A stretch of 64,000 bases of DNA, from NCBI RefSeq assembly GCF_001426545.1, contig NZ_LMEZ01000008.1, positions 62,001-126,000 of the forward strand, written 5' to 3'. Positions 1 through 9,069 of the stretch are shown one piece after another. Position numbers and translations under genes: made by a program. Position 1 is the first letter of the stretch; every line of letters starts with the position of its first letter. Origin of the DNA: Mycobacterium sp. Root135. Its GTDB lineage: Bacteria; Actinomycetota; Actinomycetes; Mycobacteriales; Mycobacteriaceae. The notes below the pieces were generated by a model that was not told the origin of the DNA, searched no databases, and saw only the letters and a list, made by a program, of their open reading frames with translations.

Positions 1-1074
1 AAGGTCATCGACATGCTCGCGATCTTCGCGACGCTGTTCGGCTCGGCCGCGTCACTTGGCTTGGGCGCGTTGCAGATTCGCAGTGGACTCAACATCGTCG
101 CCGGTATCAGTGCTACGGGCAACGCGGTGCTGGTCATCATCATCGCCGTCCTCACCGTCGCCTTCATCTTCTCCGCGGTGTCTGGCGTCGCCAAGGGCAT
201 TCAGTGGCTCTCCAACATCAACATGGTTCTCGCCCTGAGCCTCGCGGTGTTCGTATTCATCGTCGGCCCAACGGTCTTCATCCTCAACGTGATCCCGACG
301 TCGCTGGGCAGCTACCTGCAGGACATGGCGATGATGTCGGCGCGCAGCGGCGCCGAGGGACCCGCGGTGGACACCTGGTTGCAGAGCTGGACGGTGTTCT
401 ACTGGGCGTGGTGGCTGTCCTGGACGCCGTTCGTCGGCATGTTCATCGCGCGAATCTCCCGCGGCCGCACCATCCGTCAGTTCGTGACCGGTGTGCTGCT
501 GGTTCCCAGCGTGGTGTCGCTGATCTGGTTCGCCATCTTCGGGGGCGCGGCGATCAGCATCCAGCAGAGCGGCGTCGACCTCGCCGGCGAGGGCACCACC
601 GAAGGCCAGCTGTTCACGCTGCTTGACCAGTTCCCGTTCGCGACGGTCGCCAGCATCGTGGTGATCGTGTTGGTCGCCATCTTCTTCGTCTCGGGCGCCG
701 ACGCGGCCTCGATCGTGATGGGTTCGCTGTCCGAACGCGGGACCATCGAGCCGTCCCGCGGCACGGTCGTGTTCTGGGGCGCCGCAACGGGAGCCGTCGC
801 GGCGGTCATGCTGCTGGTCGGCGGTGACGACGCCCTGACCGGGCTGCAGTCGTTGACGATCCTGGCGGCGCTGCCGTTCGTGTTGGTGATGGTGGGCTTG
901 GCGGTTGCCCTGGTCAAGGACCTCCGCACCGATCCCATGATGATCCGTCAGCGCTACGCCGCCGAGGCGATCGACGACGCGGTCATCGCCGGTGTCGTCG
1001 AGCACGGCGACGACTTCGTCATCGCGATCGAGAAGGATCCCGACGCCCCCGACGAGGTGGTCGTCGTCCGCTAA
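1..1074 (+). CDS. BCCT family transporter, 5' truncated
   Basis: This is the C-terminal part of a betaine/choline/carnitine transporter, a secondary importer of quaternary ammonium compatible solutes in the cytoplasmic membrane. The reading frame is open from the first base of the window, so the N-terminal half lies outside. The visible ~357 residues hold about seven hydrophobic segments. A tryptophan-rich helix (FYWAWWLSWTPFVGMFIARISRGRT, around residues 125-148 of the visible part) is the BCCT signature region. A later helix reads FFVSGADAASIVMG, where the family has a conserved Ser/Asp-Ala motif. The tail after the last helix is acidic and ends at a TAA. The substrate cannot be told from this part. 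The family assignment is firm. Confidence 0.9.
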   Translation, partial: KVIDMLAIFATLFGSAASLGLGALQIRSGLNIVAGISATGNAVLVIIIAVLTVAFIFSAVSGVAKGIQWLSNINMVLALSLAVFVFIVGPTVFILNVIPTSLGSYLQDMAMMSARSGAEGPAVDTWLQSWTVFYWAWWLSWTPFVGMFIARISRGRTIRQFVTGVLLVPSVVSLIWFAIFGGAAISIQQSGVDLAGEGTTEGQLFTLLDQFPFATVASIVVIVLVAIFFVSGADAASIVMGSLSERGTIEPSRGTVVFWGAATGAVAAVMLLVGGDDALTGLQSLTILAALPFVLVMVGLAVALVKDLRTDPMMIRQRYAAEAIDDAVIAGVVEHGDDFVIAIEKDPDAPDEVVVVR

Positions 1075-1143
1075 GGGGTCGACACGCGGCGGTGTGGGTA
1101 GCCTCGGCGGTAATCTCCCCGACCCGGATCGAGGCGCTCCGCC

Positions 1144-2325
1144 ATGTCAGACCACCAGTCGACCCAGACCGAGCCGCACGCTCGCCAACGGCGTAGGTGG
1201 TGGCTGGGCCTGGTCCCCTTCGTCATCTCGCTGATCCTGCTCGCGGTGCCGTGGTGGACGCTGCTGGCGGCGCAGACCCGCTGGCCGACGGCCGTCGTGC
1301 TCGTCGGCACGGCGGTGTTCGTGGCGGCCTTCGTCGCGCTGCCCGCCCTGATGATCATCGGGCACGGCGGCCGCCGCCCCGATTGGATGGCGGTCACCGC
1401 CGACACCCTCCTCGGGGCGGTGTGGGTGCTGTTCACCTGTTCGGTGTTGGCCCTGGTGCTGCGGGTCGCGTTGGCCGCTGTCGGGGTCGACGACCCGACG
1501 AGGTCGCGCGTCGTCGCAATCACCGTCGTCGCACTGACGCTGGCCGTCCTCGCCTGGGGTCACTACGAGGCGATGCGCGTGCCGCGCGTCAGGTCGCTCG
1601 ACGTCGTCGTCCCGCGGCTCGGCGCTGGGCTCGACGGCCTGCGGGTGGTCATGGTCACCGACACCCACTACGGGCCCATCGACCGGAGCACGTGGTCGAC
1701 GGGTGTGACCGAGCGCGTCAACGAGCTCGACGCGGACCTCGTCTGCCACGTCGGCGACATCGCCGACGGCACCGTCGCGATGCGTGAGCCGCAGGCCGCC
1801 CCGCTGAAGGCGATGCGCGCCAGCCTCGCTCGCGTCTATGTGACCGGCAACCACGAGTATTACGGCGAGGCGCTGGGATGGCTCGACTACATGGCAGGCA
1901 TCGGCTGGGACGTCCTGCACAACAGACACGTCGTGGTCGAGCGCGGCGGTGACCGGTTGGTGGTCGCAGGAGTCGACGACGCGACCGCCGCGGGTTCCGG
2001 AGTGGCCGGTCACGGGGCCGACCTGTCGGCTGCGCTGGCGGGGACGGACCCGAATCTGCCCGTCCTTCTGCTGGCGCATCAGCCCAAACAGATCCCGGCG
2101 GCCGTCGCGGCGGGGGTGGACCTGCAGATCTCCGGGCACACCCACGGCGGCCAGATCTGGCCGTTCAACTTCTTCGTCCGGCTCGATCAACCCGTCGTCC
2201 ACGGGCTGAGCCGCCACGGCGAACGCACCCAGCTCTACGCCGGTCGCGGCACCGGGTTCTGGGGGCCGCCGTTCCGAATCTTCGCATCGAGCGAGATCAC
2301 GGTGCTGACGCTGCGCCGAGCGTGA
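1144..2325 (+). CDS. Membrane-anchored metallophosphoesterase (YkuE-like)
   Basis: This is a predicted calcineurin-like metallophosphoesterase of the YkuE/YaeI type, 393 residues. Four hydrophobic segments occupy residues ~20-140, followed by the catalytic domain. All metal-binding motifs are present: TDTHYG (172-177), GDIADG (204-209), GNHEYY (235-240) and SGHTHGGQ (329-336). In this family the dinuclear metal site hydrolyses phosphoesters; YaeI-type members act on lipid A-like substrates, but the substrate here is unknown. ATG start with a GAGG-like sequence about 10 bases upstream. Its stop codon overlaps the start of the next gene as GTGA, so the two are probably translated together. Confidence 0.88.
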   Translation: MSDHQSTQTEPHARQRRRWWLGLVPFVISLILLAVPWWTLLAAQTRWPTAVVLVGTAVFVAAFVALPALMIIGHGGRRPDWMAVTADTLLGAVWVLFTCSVLALVLRVALAAVGVDDPTRSRVVAITVVALTLAVLAWGHYEAMRVPRVRSLDVVVPRLGAGLDGLRVVMVTDTHYGPIDRSTWSTGVTERVNELDADLVCHVGDIADGTVAMREPQAAPLKAMRASLARVYVTGNHEYYGEALGWLDYMAGIGWDVLHNRHVVVERGGDRLVVAGVDDATAAGSGVAGHGADLSAALAGTDPNLPVLLLAHQPKQIPAAVAAGVDLQISGHTHGGQIWPFNFFVRLDQPVVHGLSRHGERTQLYAGRGTGFWGPPFRIFASSEITVLTLRRA

Positions 2326-3194
2326 GGTCACGACGCCGGAGGGTGCCCGTTGCCTCGTTCGACGTGGCGTCGAAGCGGTGGGTCGACGGCGGTGGCGCCG
2401 CGCCGGTGGTCCGCGACGAGCTGGTGGTGGCGACGTTCAACGTCTGGTTCAACGACTTTCACGCCGAGGCGCGCTTCCGCGCGATTGCCGACGTTCTGGC
2501 CCGAAAGATGCCGGACGTCATGGTTTTTCAAGAGGTCACCCCGGCCGCGTTGGCGGTATTCCTCGCCGAGCCGTGGGTCCGGGTGCGGTACCGGCGGGCC
2601 GAGGTCACCGGTGGCAGCCTCGGCAACTACGGCATGCTGATGCTGTCCCGATTGCCGATCGCGAACGTCACCTACACGCCGCTTCCCACCAATCTCGCCC
2701 GTGGCTTCATGACCGCGGAACTCGAGACCGGCGGTCAGCCCCTGACGGTCGTCGCACTGCATCTCGAGAGTGGAAAGGCGGCCGCACGGTTGCGATCGCG
2801 CCAGCTGGGCCAGATCTTCCGATCCCTTCGCCGAACCGAGAATGCCGTCGTGCTCGGCGATTTCAACATGCGCGACTCCGAGAACGGGCGCATCGGCGAG
2901 CCGTACCGCGACGTCTGGCCGATGCTGCGACCGGACGAGCACGGCTTCACGGAGGACACGACGATCAACCTCATGCGGCTCGACAGCAAGAACAAGCAAC
3001 GCCACGTCCGGTTCGACCGGGTGCTCCTGAAGGGTCGCGGTTGGGCGGCGACCGACGTCGAATTGCTGGGGACGGAGCCGATCTCCAGCGCGCTGCCGAG
3101 GGTGTTCCCTTCCGACCACTTCGGCGTACTGTGCCGGCTGAAGCCGCAACCGGTGACCGAAAGTGCACGACCGCAAAGATTTTGGCGCCGCTAG
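2322..3194 (+). CDS. Endonuclease/exonuclease/phosphatase family hydrolase
   Basis: This is a 290-residue EEP-fold (DNase I-like) protein. Conserved features are FNVWF (40-44), QEVT with the metal-binding Glu (70-73), HLES (147-150), GDFNMRD (179-185) and SDHFG with the catalytic His (264-268). Family members cleave phosphodiesters in nucleic acids, sphingomyelin or phosphoinositides; the substrate here cannot be assigned. No signal peptide is evident. The GTG start overlaps the TGA of the upstream metallophosphoesterase by four bases, suggesting two phosphohydrolases made from one message. A second in-frame GTG lies 21 bases downstream, so the exact start is uncertain. The stop codon overlaps the stop of the converging CobW-like gene. 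Confidence 0.85.
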   Translation: MRSRRRRVPVASFDVASKRWVDGGGAAPVVRDELVVATFNVWFNDFHAEARFRAIADVLARKMPDVMVFQEVTPAALAVFLAEPWVRVRYRRAEVTGGSLGNYGMLMLSRLPIANVTYTPLPTNLARGFMTAELETGGQPLTVVALHLESGKAAARLRSRQLGQIFRSLRRTENAVVLGDFNMRDSENGRIGEPYRDVWPMLRPDEHGFTEDTTINLMRLDSKNKQRHVRFDRVLLKGRGWAATDVELLGTEPISSALPRVFPSDHFGVLCRLKPQPVTESARPQRFWRR

Positions 3195-4204
3195 AAGCTG
3201 AGCCGCCGATACCGCTGGAGCCGTCGCATGCTCACCGCGGACACGGTGCCGTCGTGTGGACGCAACGCGGCGTCGACCCGGGTGCGTACCTCGTCGACGT
3301 CGAAGTGGGTGCCGATGGCGACCAGGCAGTTGGTGCGGGCCTTCGGCGGTGCCGTCGCGACGTGGACGGACGACCCGACCACGTTGACGACGTAGCTACG
3401 CACCCGTTCGCGTGAGCGGACGGCGACGGTGCCCTTGAGCCGATAGACGCCCGCGGGCGGCGCCTCGAGGAGGTCCAGCAGCACGCCGGGGTCGACGCAG
3501 CCGTCGCCGGTCGCGGTGACCGAGGCGGCGTGCACGTGCTCTGGCTGGTCGGCGTGCGCGTCGACGAGGAGGTCGCGGATCGACAGCTGACCCGAGCCGT
3601 CGTCGTCGCTCACGTCGTACAGCAGGGACGGGTCGATCCTGGCGCCGACCGCCCCGACCACGTGCGCATCCGGATTGCGCTCGCGGATACGCGCTTCGAT
3701 GCGGGCCACCGTGGCGTCCCTGGTGTCCTCGGGGAGCTGGTCGAGCTTGTTCACCACGATCAGCGACGCCGCCCCGTACCTGGCGAGCGGACCGCCACCG
3801 CGGTCGACGACGTCGAAGTGCGTGACGGCGTCGATGACGTCGACGACACCGCCAGGCCGCACCCGCTCGACGCCGCTGAACCGGATGAGCCGCGACACCG
3901 CGACCGGATCGGCCAAGCCGCTGGCCTCGACCACGATGGCGTCCAACGCCAGCCGGGGGTCGGACAGCTTCTCCAGCGCCTCGTCCAGCCCGTTGTCGTC
4001 GTCGAGGCAGCAGACGCAGCCGCCGGCGATGGACACGGGTTCGTCGACCTGGCCCGATACCAGGGCGGCGTCGACGTTGACGTCACCGAAGTCGTTGATG
4101 ACGACGCCGATTCGCGCACCTGGCGCGCGGAGGACGTGGTTGAGCAGGCTCGTCTTGCCGGCACCGAGGTACCCGGTCAACGCGATGACGGGGATGGCGG
4201 GCAC
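3191..4204 (-). CDS. CobW/COG0523 family GTPase (metal chaperone)
   Basis: This is a G3E-family GTP-binding protein of 337 residues. It has a Walker A loop GYLGAGKTS (11-19), the GGCVCC metal-binding motif diagnostic of COG0523 (61-66), and an NKLD guanine-specificity motif (152-155). A CobW C-terminal domain follows. COG0523 proteins insert or deliver metals, mostly zinc and in some cases cobalt or nickel. No zinc-dependent paralogue or Zur box was seen next to it, so the metal is not assigned. It converges on the upstream hydrolase with overlapping stop codons. Confidence 0.9.
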   Translation of the reverse strand: MPAIPVIALTGYLGAGKTSLLNHVLRAPGARIGVVINDFGDVNVDAALVSGQVDEPVSIAGGCVCCLDDDNGLDEALEKLSDPRLALDAIVVEASGLADPVAVSRLIRFSGVERVRPGGVVDVIDAVTHFDVVDRGGGPLARYGAASLIVVNKLDQLPEDTRDATVARIEARIRERNPDAHVVGAVGARIDPSLLYDVSDDDGSGQLSIRDLLVDAHADQPEHVHAASVTATGDGCVDPGVLLDLLEAPPAGVYRLKGTVAVRSRERVRSYVVNVVGSSVHVATAPPKARTNCLVAIGTHFDVDEVRTRVDAALRPHDGTVSAVSMRRLQRYRRLSF

Positions 4205-4240
4205 CCGAGGAGTCTAGGGGGAGTCAGTACCCTCGGCGAA

Positions 4241-4864
4241 GTGGATGCCCCGACGCCCCTGAGCTCGCTGCTCGTGCGGGCTGGCGGCATCCGGGGCTTG
4301 ATCTACACCTCGCTTCCGGTCACGGCCTTCGGCGCGGTCAACGTCGTGGTGTCGCTGCAGTGGGCGTTGGGGATCGCGCTGGGCATCGCTGCCCTGATCA
4401 TGGTCTGGCAGCTGATCCGACGGGAATCCGTCCGGCCCGCGCTGTTCGGCTTCGCCGCCGTCGCGGTCGGCGCGGGCGCGGCCTTCGTGACCGGCCGGGC
4501 CAAGGACTTCTACCTGCCGGGCATCGTGACGTACGTCCTGCTGGGGACGGTGTTCACGGTGTCGGTGCTCGTCCGCCGACCGCTCATCGGCGTCGGCTGG
4601 GCGTGGATCACCGGTCGGGACGGCACCTGGCGGCGGGTGCGCCGCGTCCGCCGCGCCTTCGACCTGGTCACCGTCATGATGGCGGTCGCGTCCTGGGCGC
4701 GATTCGGCGTGCAGTACTACCTCTACGAGACCGATCAGGCCGAGCTGCTGGCCGCGGCGCGCGTCGTGATGGGGTGGCCCATCTGGATCGTCACCTCGAC
4801 CCTGATCTACTTGGCCATCCGGACCGCCATCCGGGCGTTGCCGCGCTCGGCCGAGGCGGGTTAG
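4241..4864 (+). CDS. DUF3159 family membrane protein
   Basis: This is a 207-residue integral membrane protein with about five to six hydrophobic helices and basic loops (for example RRVRRVRRAF). It matches the actinobacterial DUF3159 pattern, including a conserved RGLIYTSLPV-like N-terminus. The open frame extends much further upstream, but that part is antisense to the CobW gene. The GTG at 4241 is the sensible start, with a GGGGGAG stretch ending 17 bases upstream. It lies immediately upstream of the nitroreductase gene with a 23-base gap and the two are probably co-transcribed. Function is unknown. Confidence 0.78.
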   Translation: MDAPTPLSSLLVRAGGIRGLIYTSLPVTAFGAVNVVVSLQWALGIALGIAALIMVWQLIRRESVRPALFGFAAVAVGAGAAFVTGRAKDFYLPGIVTYVLLGTVFTVSVLVRRPLIGVGWAWITGRDGTWRRVRRVRRAFDLVTVMMAVASWARFGVQYYLYETDQAELLAAARVVMGWPIWIVTSTLIYLAIRTAIRALPRSAEAG

Positions 4865-4887
4865 ATCGAGTCGGAAGGGATCTACCC

Positions 4888-5337
4888 ATGAGCTTCATGG
4901 ACGAGCACCTCAAGGCGTACCTCGCCTCGGGCGGCGCGGAGGGCCACATCCTGGACCTGAGCTCCGCCGGCGGCCATGCCATCACGACCCACTGTTTGAT
5001 CAAGGTGGTCGGGCGCAAGTCCGGCACGCCGTACGTCCGGCCGCTCATCTACGGCAACGTCGGCGGCGAGATCGTGATCGTCGCGTCCAAGGGCGGCGCC
5101 GACACCGATCCCGAGTGGTACCTCAACATCCGCGAGAGCGAGACGATCGGCGTGCAGATCGCCACGCAGGCGTTCGAAGCCACCTGGCGCGAGCCCGAAT
5201 ACGAGGAGCGCCACCAGGTGTGGGCGTACATGACGCACCTGTATCCGCCCTACCTTGGCTACCAGACGTCGACGACGCGGCACATTCCCGTGGTGATGCT
5301 GCGCGCGGAGCGCCCCATCCCCGTCTTCACCGAGTGA
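4888..5337 (+). CDS. Deazaflavin (F420)-dependent nitroreductase/quinone reductase family protein (Ddn-like)
   Basis: This is a 149-residue single-domain protein of the nitroreductase/quinone-reductase family typified by mycobacterial Ddn, a split beta-barrel fold that binds coenzyme F420. Typical features are the central IKVVGRKSGTPYVRPLIYG stretch, then VASKGGADTDPEWYLNIRE (the family usually has GxxxxPxWYxNL), and a C-terminal RxIPVVMLR strand. The ATG at 4888 is preceded by a GGAAGGGA sequence. Family members reduce quinones, nitroimidazoles or mycotoxins with F420H2. The physiological substrate of this one is unknown, and cofactor use is inferred from the family. Confidence 0.82.
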   Translation: MSFMDEHLKAYLASGGAEGHILDLSSAGGHAITTHCLIKVVGRKSGTPYVRPLIYGNVGGEIVIVASKGGADTDPEWYLNIRESETIGVQIATQAFEATWREPEYEERHQVWAYMTHLYPPYLGYQTSTTRHIPVVMLRAERPIPVFTE

Positions 5338-5343
5338 CGTAGG

Positions 5344-6501
5344 TCAGGGTTCCGCGAGCACGGCCGACGCGATCCGGAACGCCGTGTTGGCGTCGGGCAC
5401 CCCGCAGTAGATCGCGGTCTGCATGAGCAGTTCCTTGATCTCGTCCTCGGTCAGGCCGTTGCGGCGGGCGGCACGCACGTGCATCGCCAGCTCCTCGTGG
5501 TGTCCCCTGGCGACGAGCGCGGTCAGGGTGATCATGGAGCGACTGCGTCGGTCGAGGCCGGGGCGGGTCCAGATGGTACCCCAGGCGTACTCGGTGATCA
5601 TCTGCTGAAAGTCCGCGGTGAAGTCGGTGGTGGCGGCGACTGCGCGGTCGACGTGGGCGTCCCCGAGTACCGCGCGGCGGACGGCCATGCCCGCGTCGTG
5701 CACCCCGGCGGTGGTCTCGGGGCGGGTGGAGTCGACGCCACAGTGCGCGGCGATCAGGTCGGCCACCGCCGCAGGGGACTCGGCGGGCGCCAGGTGCCCG
5801 ACTCCGTCGAGCACCACCAGCCGGCCGTTGCGCACTCCGGAGGCGATGCGCTGCAACGACTCCGGTGGTGTCGGGACGTCGTGGGAGCCGGCGACGGCGA
5901 GGACGGGTGCCTCGATATCGGCGAGCCGGTCGGTGACGTCGAAGGCGGCCAGGGCCTCACACGTCTGGGCGTAGCTCTCGGCGTCGGCGTCGCGCAGGGC
6001 GGCGAGCAGGGCGGCGGCCCGGTCGGGCTGGCGGTCGACGAACCCGGGTCCGAACCAGCGCTCGGCCGAGCCGGCCAGCACCGCGGCCGTCCCGCCGGCG
6101 CGGACGGTGGCTGCGCGGTCGTGCCAGCCGTCGGCGGTGCCGATCTTCGCGCCGCTGCACAGCACCGTGGCTGAGGTGACCCGGTGCGGCGCGTCCAGCA
6201 GCAGTTGCAGTCCGACGGCGCCGCCGACGGAGTCGCCCGCGTAGTGGAACGTGTCGGCGCCGAGCCGGTCGGCCAACTCCAGCACGGCCGCGGCGAGGTC
6301 GGCGACGGTGAACGGTTCGGCGGCGGGGCTGCGGCCGTGGCCGGGGAGGTCCCAGGCGACGACGCGCAGGTGGGTCCTCAGGTGGCGGGCGGCTGGTGCC
6401 CACAACGTGTCGGCGGAGGTGCCCAGTGACGGCCCGAGCAGCAGGACGGGGGCGTCGGTTGGGCCGCCGACGTCGGTGCCGACGAGGCGGGGCACGGTCA
6501 T
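5344..6501 (-). CDS. pcaL: Fused 3-oxoadipate enol-lactonase / 4-carboxymuconolactone decarboxylase
   Basis: This is a bifunctional PcaL fusion of 385 residues. Residues 1-255 form an alpha/beta hydrolase (PcaD) with nucleophile Ser91 in GDSVGG, Asp208 in GSHDVPT and His236 in GVGHLAP. Residues ~270-385 form a carboxymuconolactone decarboxylase domain (PcaC) containing ARGHHEELAMHVRAA. The enzyme converts gamma-carboxymuconolactone to the enol-lactone and then to 3-oxoadipate. It is the last gene of the minus-strand pca operon. Its ATG overlaps the pcaB stop codon as ATGA. The same fusion is known from Rhodococcus and Streptomyces. No 3-oxoadipate CoA-transferase or thiolase genes are present in the window. 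Confidence 0.95.
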   Translation of the reverse strand: MTVPRLVGTDVGGPTDAPVLLLGPSLGTSADTLWAPAARHLRTHLRVVAWDLPGHGRSPAAEPFTVADLAAAVLELADRLGADTFHYAGDSVGGAVGLQLLLDAPHRVTSATVLCSGAKIGTADGWHDRAATVRAGGTAAVLAGSAERWFGPGFVDRQPDRAAALLAALRDADAESYAQTCEALAAFDVTDRLADIEAPVLAVAGSHDVPTPPESLQRIASGVRNGRLVVLDGVGHLAPAESPAAVADLIAAHCGVDSTRPETTAGVHDAGMAVRRAVLGDAHVDRAVAATTDFTADFQQMITEYAWGTIWTRPGLDRRSRSMITLTALVARGHHEELAMHVRAARRNGLTEDEIKELLMQTAIYCGVPDANTAFRIASAVLAEP

Positions 6502-7694
6502 GGCGCATCCTTCAGGTAGTCGGCGGCGCGGTCCAGTGTGGCGTCGACGAGTCGGTCGGTCACTCCGAGGTAGGTTGAGTTGGGTTGCCGGTCAACGATT
6601 TTCGCCATCGTACGCTGCTCGGCGCCGAGGTCGCCCGCGGCGGCGAGATTGGCCGCGGCCCGGTCGGGATGGACCCGCAGGCCGGTGACCAGCTCGGTGG
6701 TGTGGACGGCGGCGACCACGGTGCGCCGCGCCAGGGTCGCGATGGTGGCCCACTCGGCGTGCCAGCCGCCGTCGGCGCGTTCGTCGACGCTGACCGCGGC
6801 GGCGGTGTGCAGCGTGCCGGCCAGCGGACCGGCGGTCAGGGCGGCGCGGCGGATCAGCACCGAGCGGACCGGGTTGTTCTTGTGCGGCATGGTCGACGAG
6901 CCACCGCCGCTGCCCTCGGCGAATTCGCCGATCTCGGTACGGCTTGCGGTGGCGACGTCGGCGGCGACATGCCCCCACGCGTCGCACAGCCCGGCCAGGG
7001 CGTCCCCGACGCGGGTCAGGGGCGCCCGGGTCGTGTGCCACGGCGGTACGGCCGCCAACCCGAGCCGCCCGGCGACCCCCTCGGTCAGCTCGAGCGCGCC
7101 GTCGACGGAGCCGGCCAACTCGACGACCGCGGCCAGGGTCCCGACGGCCCCGCCCAGCTGGGCGGGCAGGCCCTCCCGTAGGGCGGCGAGCGGACCGGCC
7201 GCGTCGAGCAGCCCGTTCAGCCAGACGGCTGTCTTTGCCCCGACGGTGCTGGGCAGTGCGGCCTGGGTCAGGGTGCGGGCCAGCATCGGTCTGCGCCGGT
7301 GTGTTTCGGTCAGCGTGACCAAGGCGCCGACCTGGGTGGCGACCTCGTCGGTCAAGCGGTCCAGCACGTCACGTAGGCACAGCATGAGCGCGGTGTCGAC
7401 GACGTCCTGGCTGGTGAGCCCGCGGTGCAGCCACCGTGACGTTGGTTCGGGGGTGCGTTCGCGCAGCAGGGCGACCAGCGCGGAGGCGGGGTTGCCGTCG
7501 GCGTCGGCAGCGCGGGCGATCTGCTCGGCGTCCACCTCGACGGGCACGGTGAATGCGGCTGCGGCAGGGGCGATCCTGGCGTCGACGAGGCCGTCGAGCC
7601 AGGCCTGCTCGACGGCGATCATGGCGCGCAGGAAGGCGGCGTCGCTCATGGCGTCGCCGGCGAGGTGGTCCCCGGGCCAGAACAGGTCGGTCAC
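6498..7694 (-). CDS. pcaB: 3-carboxy-cis,cis-muconate cycloisomerase
   Basis: This is a fumarase/aspartase-superfamily enzyme of 398 residues that cyclises 3-carboxy-cis,cis-muconate to gamma-carboxymuconolactone in protocatechuate catabolism. The superfamily signature GSSTMPHKNNP is present within GGGSSTMPHKNNPVRSV, and a TSQDVVDTAL motif lies near residue 105. The open frame continues upstream into pcaG. The GTG at 7694 is chosen because it overlaps the pcaG TGA as GTGA and gives the family's VTDLFWPGD-like N-terminus. It is coupled to pcaL downstream by ATGA. Confidence 0.94.
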   Translation of the reverse strand: MTDLFWPGDHLAGDAMSDAAFLRAMIAVEQAWLDGLVDARIAPAAAAFTVPVEVDAEQIARAADADGNPASALVALLRERTPEPTSRWLHRGLTSQDVVDTALMLCLRDVLDRLTDEVATQVGALVTLTETHRRRPMLARTLTQAALPSTVGAKTAVWLNGLLDAAGPLAALREGLPAQLGGAVGTLAAVVELAGSVDGALELTEGVAGRLGLAAVPPWHTTRAPLTRVGDALAGLCDAWGHVAADVATASRTEIGEFAEGSGGGSSTMPHKNNPVRSVLIRRAALTAGPLAGTLHTAAAVSVDERADGGWHAEWATIATLARRTVVAAVHTTELVTGLRVHPDRAAANLAAAGDLGAEQRTMAKIVDRQPNSTYLGVTDRLVDATLDRAADYLKDAP

Positions 7695-8251
7695 GCCCGG
7701 TGGCCGGGGTAGCGCAGGAACACCGTCTCGTCGGGTCCTTGCAGGCTGACGTCGAACCGCAGCCCGGTCTGATCCGGGGTGGCGATGAGGGTGTCGCGCC
7801 GGTCGGCGGGCAGCGAGGCCAGCAGCGGGTCGGCGGCCAGATGGTCCCCGGGCAGGTACGCCCGGGTGAACAGCCGATTCAGCAGGCCCCTGGCGAAGAT
7901 CGTCACCAGGATGAACGGTGCCGCAGCAGGATTGACCGCACCGGGTGGCACCGTCGAGAAGGAGTAGTAGCCCTCGTCGTCGGTGGCGGCGCGGCCCCAG
8001 CCGGTGAACGTCCACCCGTCCCGGCGTAGGGCCCCTGTCGCGGTGGGCACGGTGCCGTCGGCGTCGGCCTGCCAGATCTCCAACAGCGCGTCGGGAACCG
8101 GGGTGCCGTCGCCGTCGGTGACCACACCGTGGAACCGGATCGCACCCGGGGAGCCGGGCGGCACGAGGTCGGCTCCGCGGTCGAAGGGCAGGGCGTAGCC
8201 GAAGAACGGGCCGACGGTCTGGCCGGGCGTGGCGGTCAGCAGGGTGCTCAT
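7691..8251 (-). CDS. pcaG: Protocatechuate 3,4-dioxygenase alpha subunit
   Basis: This is the 186-residue alpha subunit of intradiol protocatechuate 3,4-dioxygenase, which opens the ring between the two hydroxyl groups to give 3-carboxy-cis,cis-muconate. The N-terminus TPGQTVGPFFGYALP and the LEIWQADADG motif are typical of PcaG. It lacks the iron ligands, which lie in PcaH. The ATG overlaps the pcaH stop codon by one base (TGATG), ensuring equal synthesis of the two subunits. Confidence 0.95.
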   Translation of the reverse strand: MSTLLTATPGQTVGPFFGYALPFDRGADLVPPGSPGAIRFHGVVTDGDGTPVPDALLEIWQADADGTVPTATGALRRDGWTFTGWGRAATDDEGYYSFSTVPPGAVNPAAAPFILVTIFARGLLNRLFTRAYLPGDHLAADPLLASLPADRRDTLIATPDQTGLRFDVSLQGPDETVFLRYPGHRA

Positions 8252-9051
8252 CAGTGCTCGTCCTCCGGGGTGTCCGCAGTGGTCTGGATGGGGGTGCGGG
8301 TCGGGCCGGTCAGCACGATGTCCCAGCGGTACCCCGTGGCCCACTCGTGGGTGGTGACGTCGTGGTCGTAGGCGGCGACAAGTCGGTCGCGGGCCTTGCG
8401 GTCGGTGATCGCCTGGTAGATCGGGTCCAGCGCGAACAGCGGATCGCCGGGGAAGTACATCTGGGTGATCATCCGCTGGGTGAACTCGGTGCCGAACAGC
8501 GAGAAGTGAATGTGCGCCGGGCGCCACGCATTTCGGTGGTTCTTCCACGGGTACGGTCCGGGTTTGATGGTGGTGAACCGGTAGTTCCCGTCGTCGTCGG
8601 TCAGGCAGCGCCCGGTCCCGGTGAAGTTCGGGTCGATCGGGGCGGGGTGTTGGTCGCGTTGATGGATGTAGCGGCCCGCGGCGTTGGCCTGCCAAATCTC
8701 GACCAGCTGGCGGCGCACCGGGCGGCCGTCGCCGTCGACGACGCGCCCGGTGACCACCATCCGCTCGCCGATCGGCTCCCCGCCCTGCCCGATGGTCAGA
8801 TCGGCCTCCAGGGTGCCGACGTCGCGCGGCCCGAAGCACGGCGTCCAGAGTTCCACGCCCTCGGGGTCGGCGTGGTGCAGGTCCTTGGTGGGGTGCCGTA
8901 GCACGCTGCTGCGGTACGGCGCATAGTTCAGGCGTGGTTGGGTCTCCTCGACCCCGGCCCGCTGATACGCGGACTCGATCGCCTCGATCTCTGCGCTCAC
9001 CTCGGCCTGGCTGGTCGCCGCACGATCCGAACTGGTTGCCGCACTGGACAT
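8251..9051 (-). CDS. pcaH: Protocatechuate 3,4-dioxygenase beta subunit
   Basis: This is the 266-residue iron-binding beta subunit of protocatechuate 3,4-dioxygenase. The non-haem Fe(III) ligands are visible: a Tyr in NAAGRYIH, a Tyr in KPGPYPWKN, and the two His of RPAHIHFSLFG. LVEIWQANAAGRY and TGTGRCLTDDDGNYRF are further family blocks. An in-frame GTG exists at 9060, but a GGAAGGG ribosome-binding site lies about 8 bases before the ATG at 9051, which is preferred. The gene starts 18 bases after the transporter stop codon and is translationally coupled to pcaG. Confidence 0.95.
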   Translation of the reverse strand: MSSAATSSDRAATSQAEVSAEIEAIESAYQRAGVEETQPRLNYAPYRSSVLRHPTKDLHHADPEGVELWTPCFGPRDVGTLEADLTIGQGGEPIGERMVVTGRVVDGDGRPVRRQLVEIWQANAAGRYIHQRDQHPAPIDPNFTGTGRCLTDDDGNYRFTTIKPGPYPWKNHRNAWRPAHIHFSLFGTEFTQRMITQMYFPGDPLFALDPIYQAITDRKARDRLVAAYDHDVTTHEWATGYRWDIVLTGPTRTPIQTTADTPEDEH

Positions 9052-9069
9052 TGCGTTCACCCTTCCGTT

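Noticed and set aside
7695..8015. Upstream extension of the pcaB frame
   Set aside because: It runs antiparallel in sense through pcaG in another frame and is Arg/Leu-rich. The GTG at 7694 gives a normal PcaB length and the usual coupled start.
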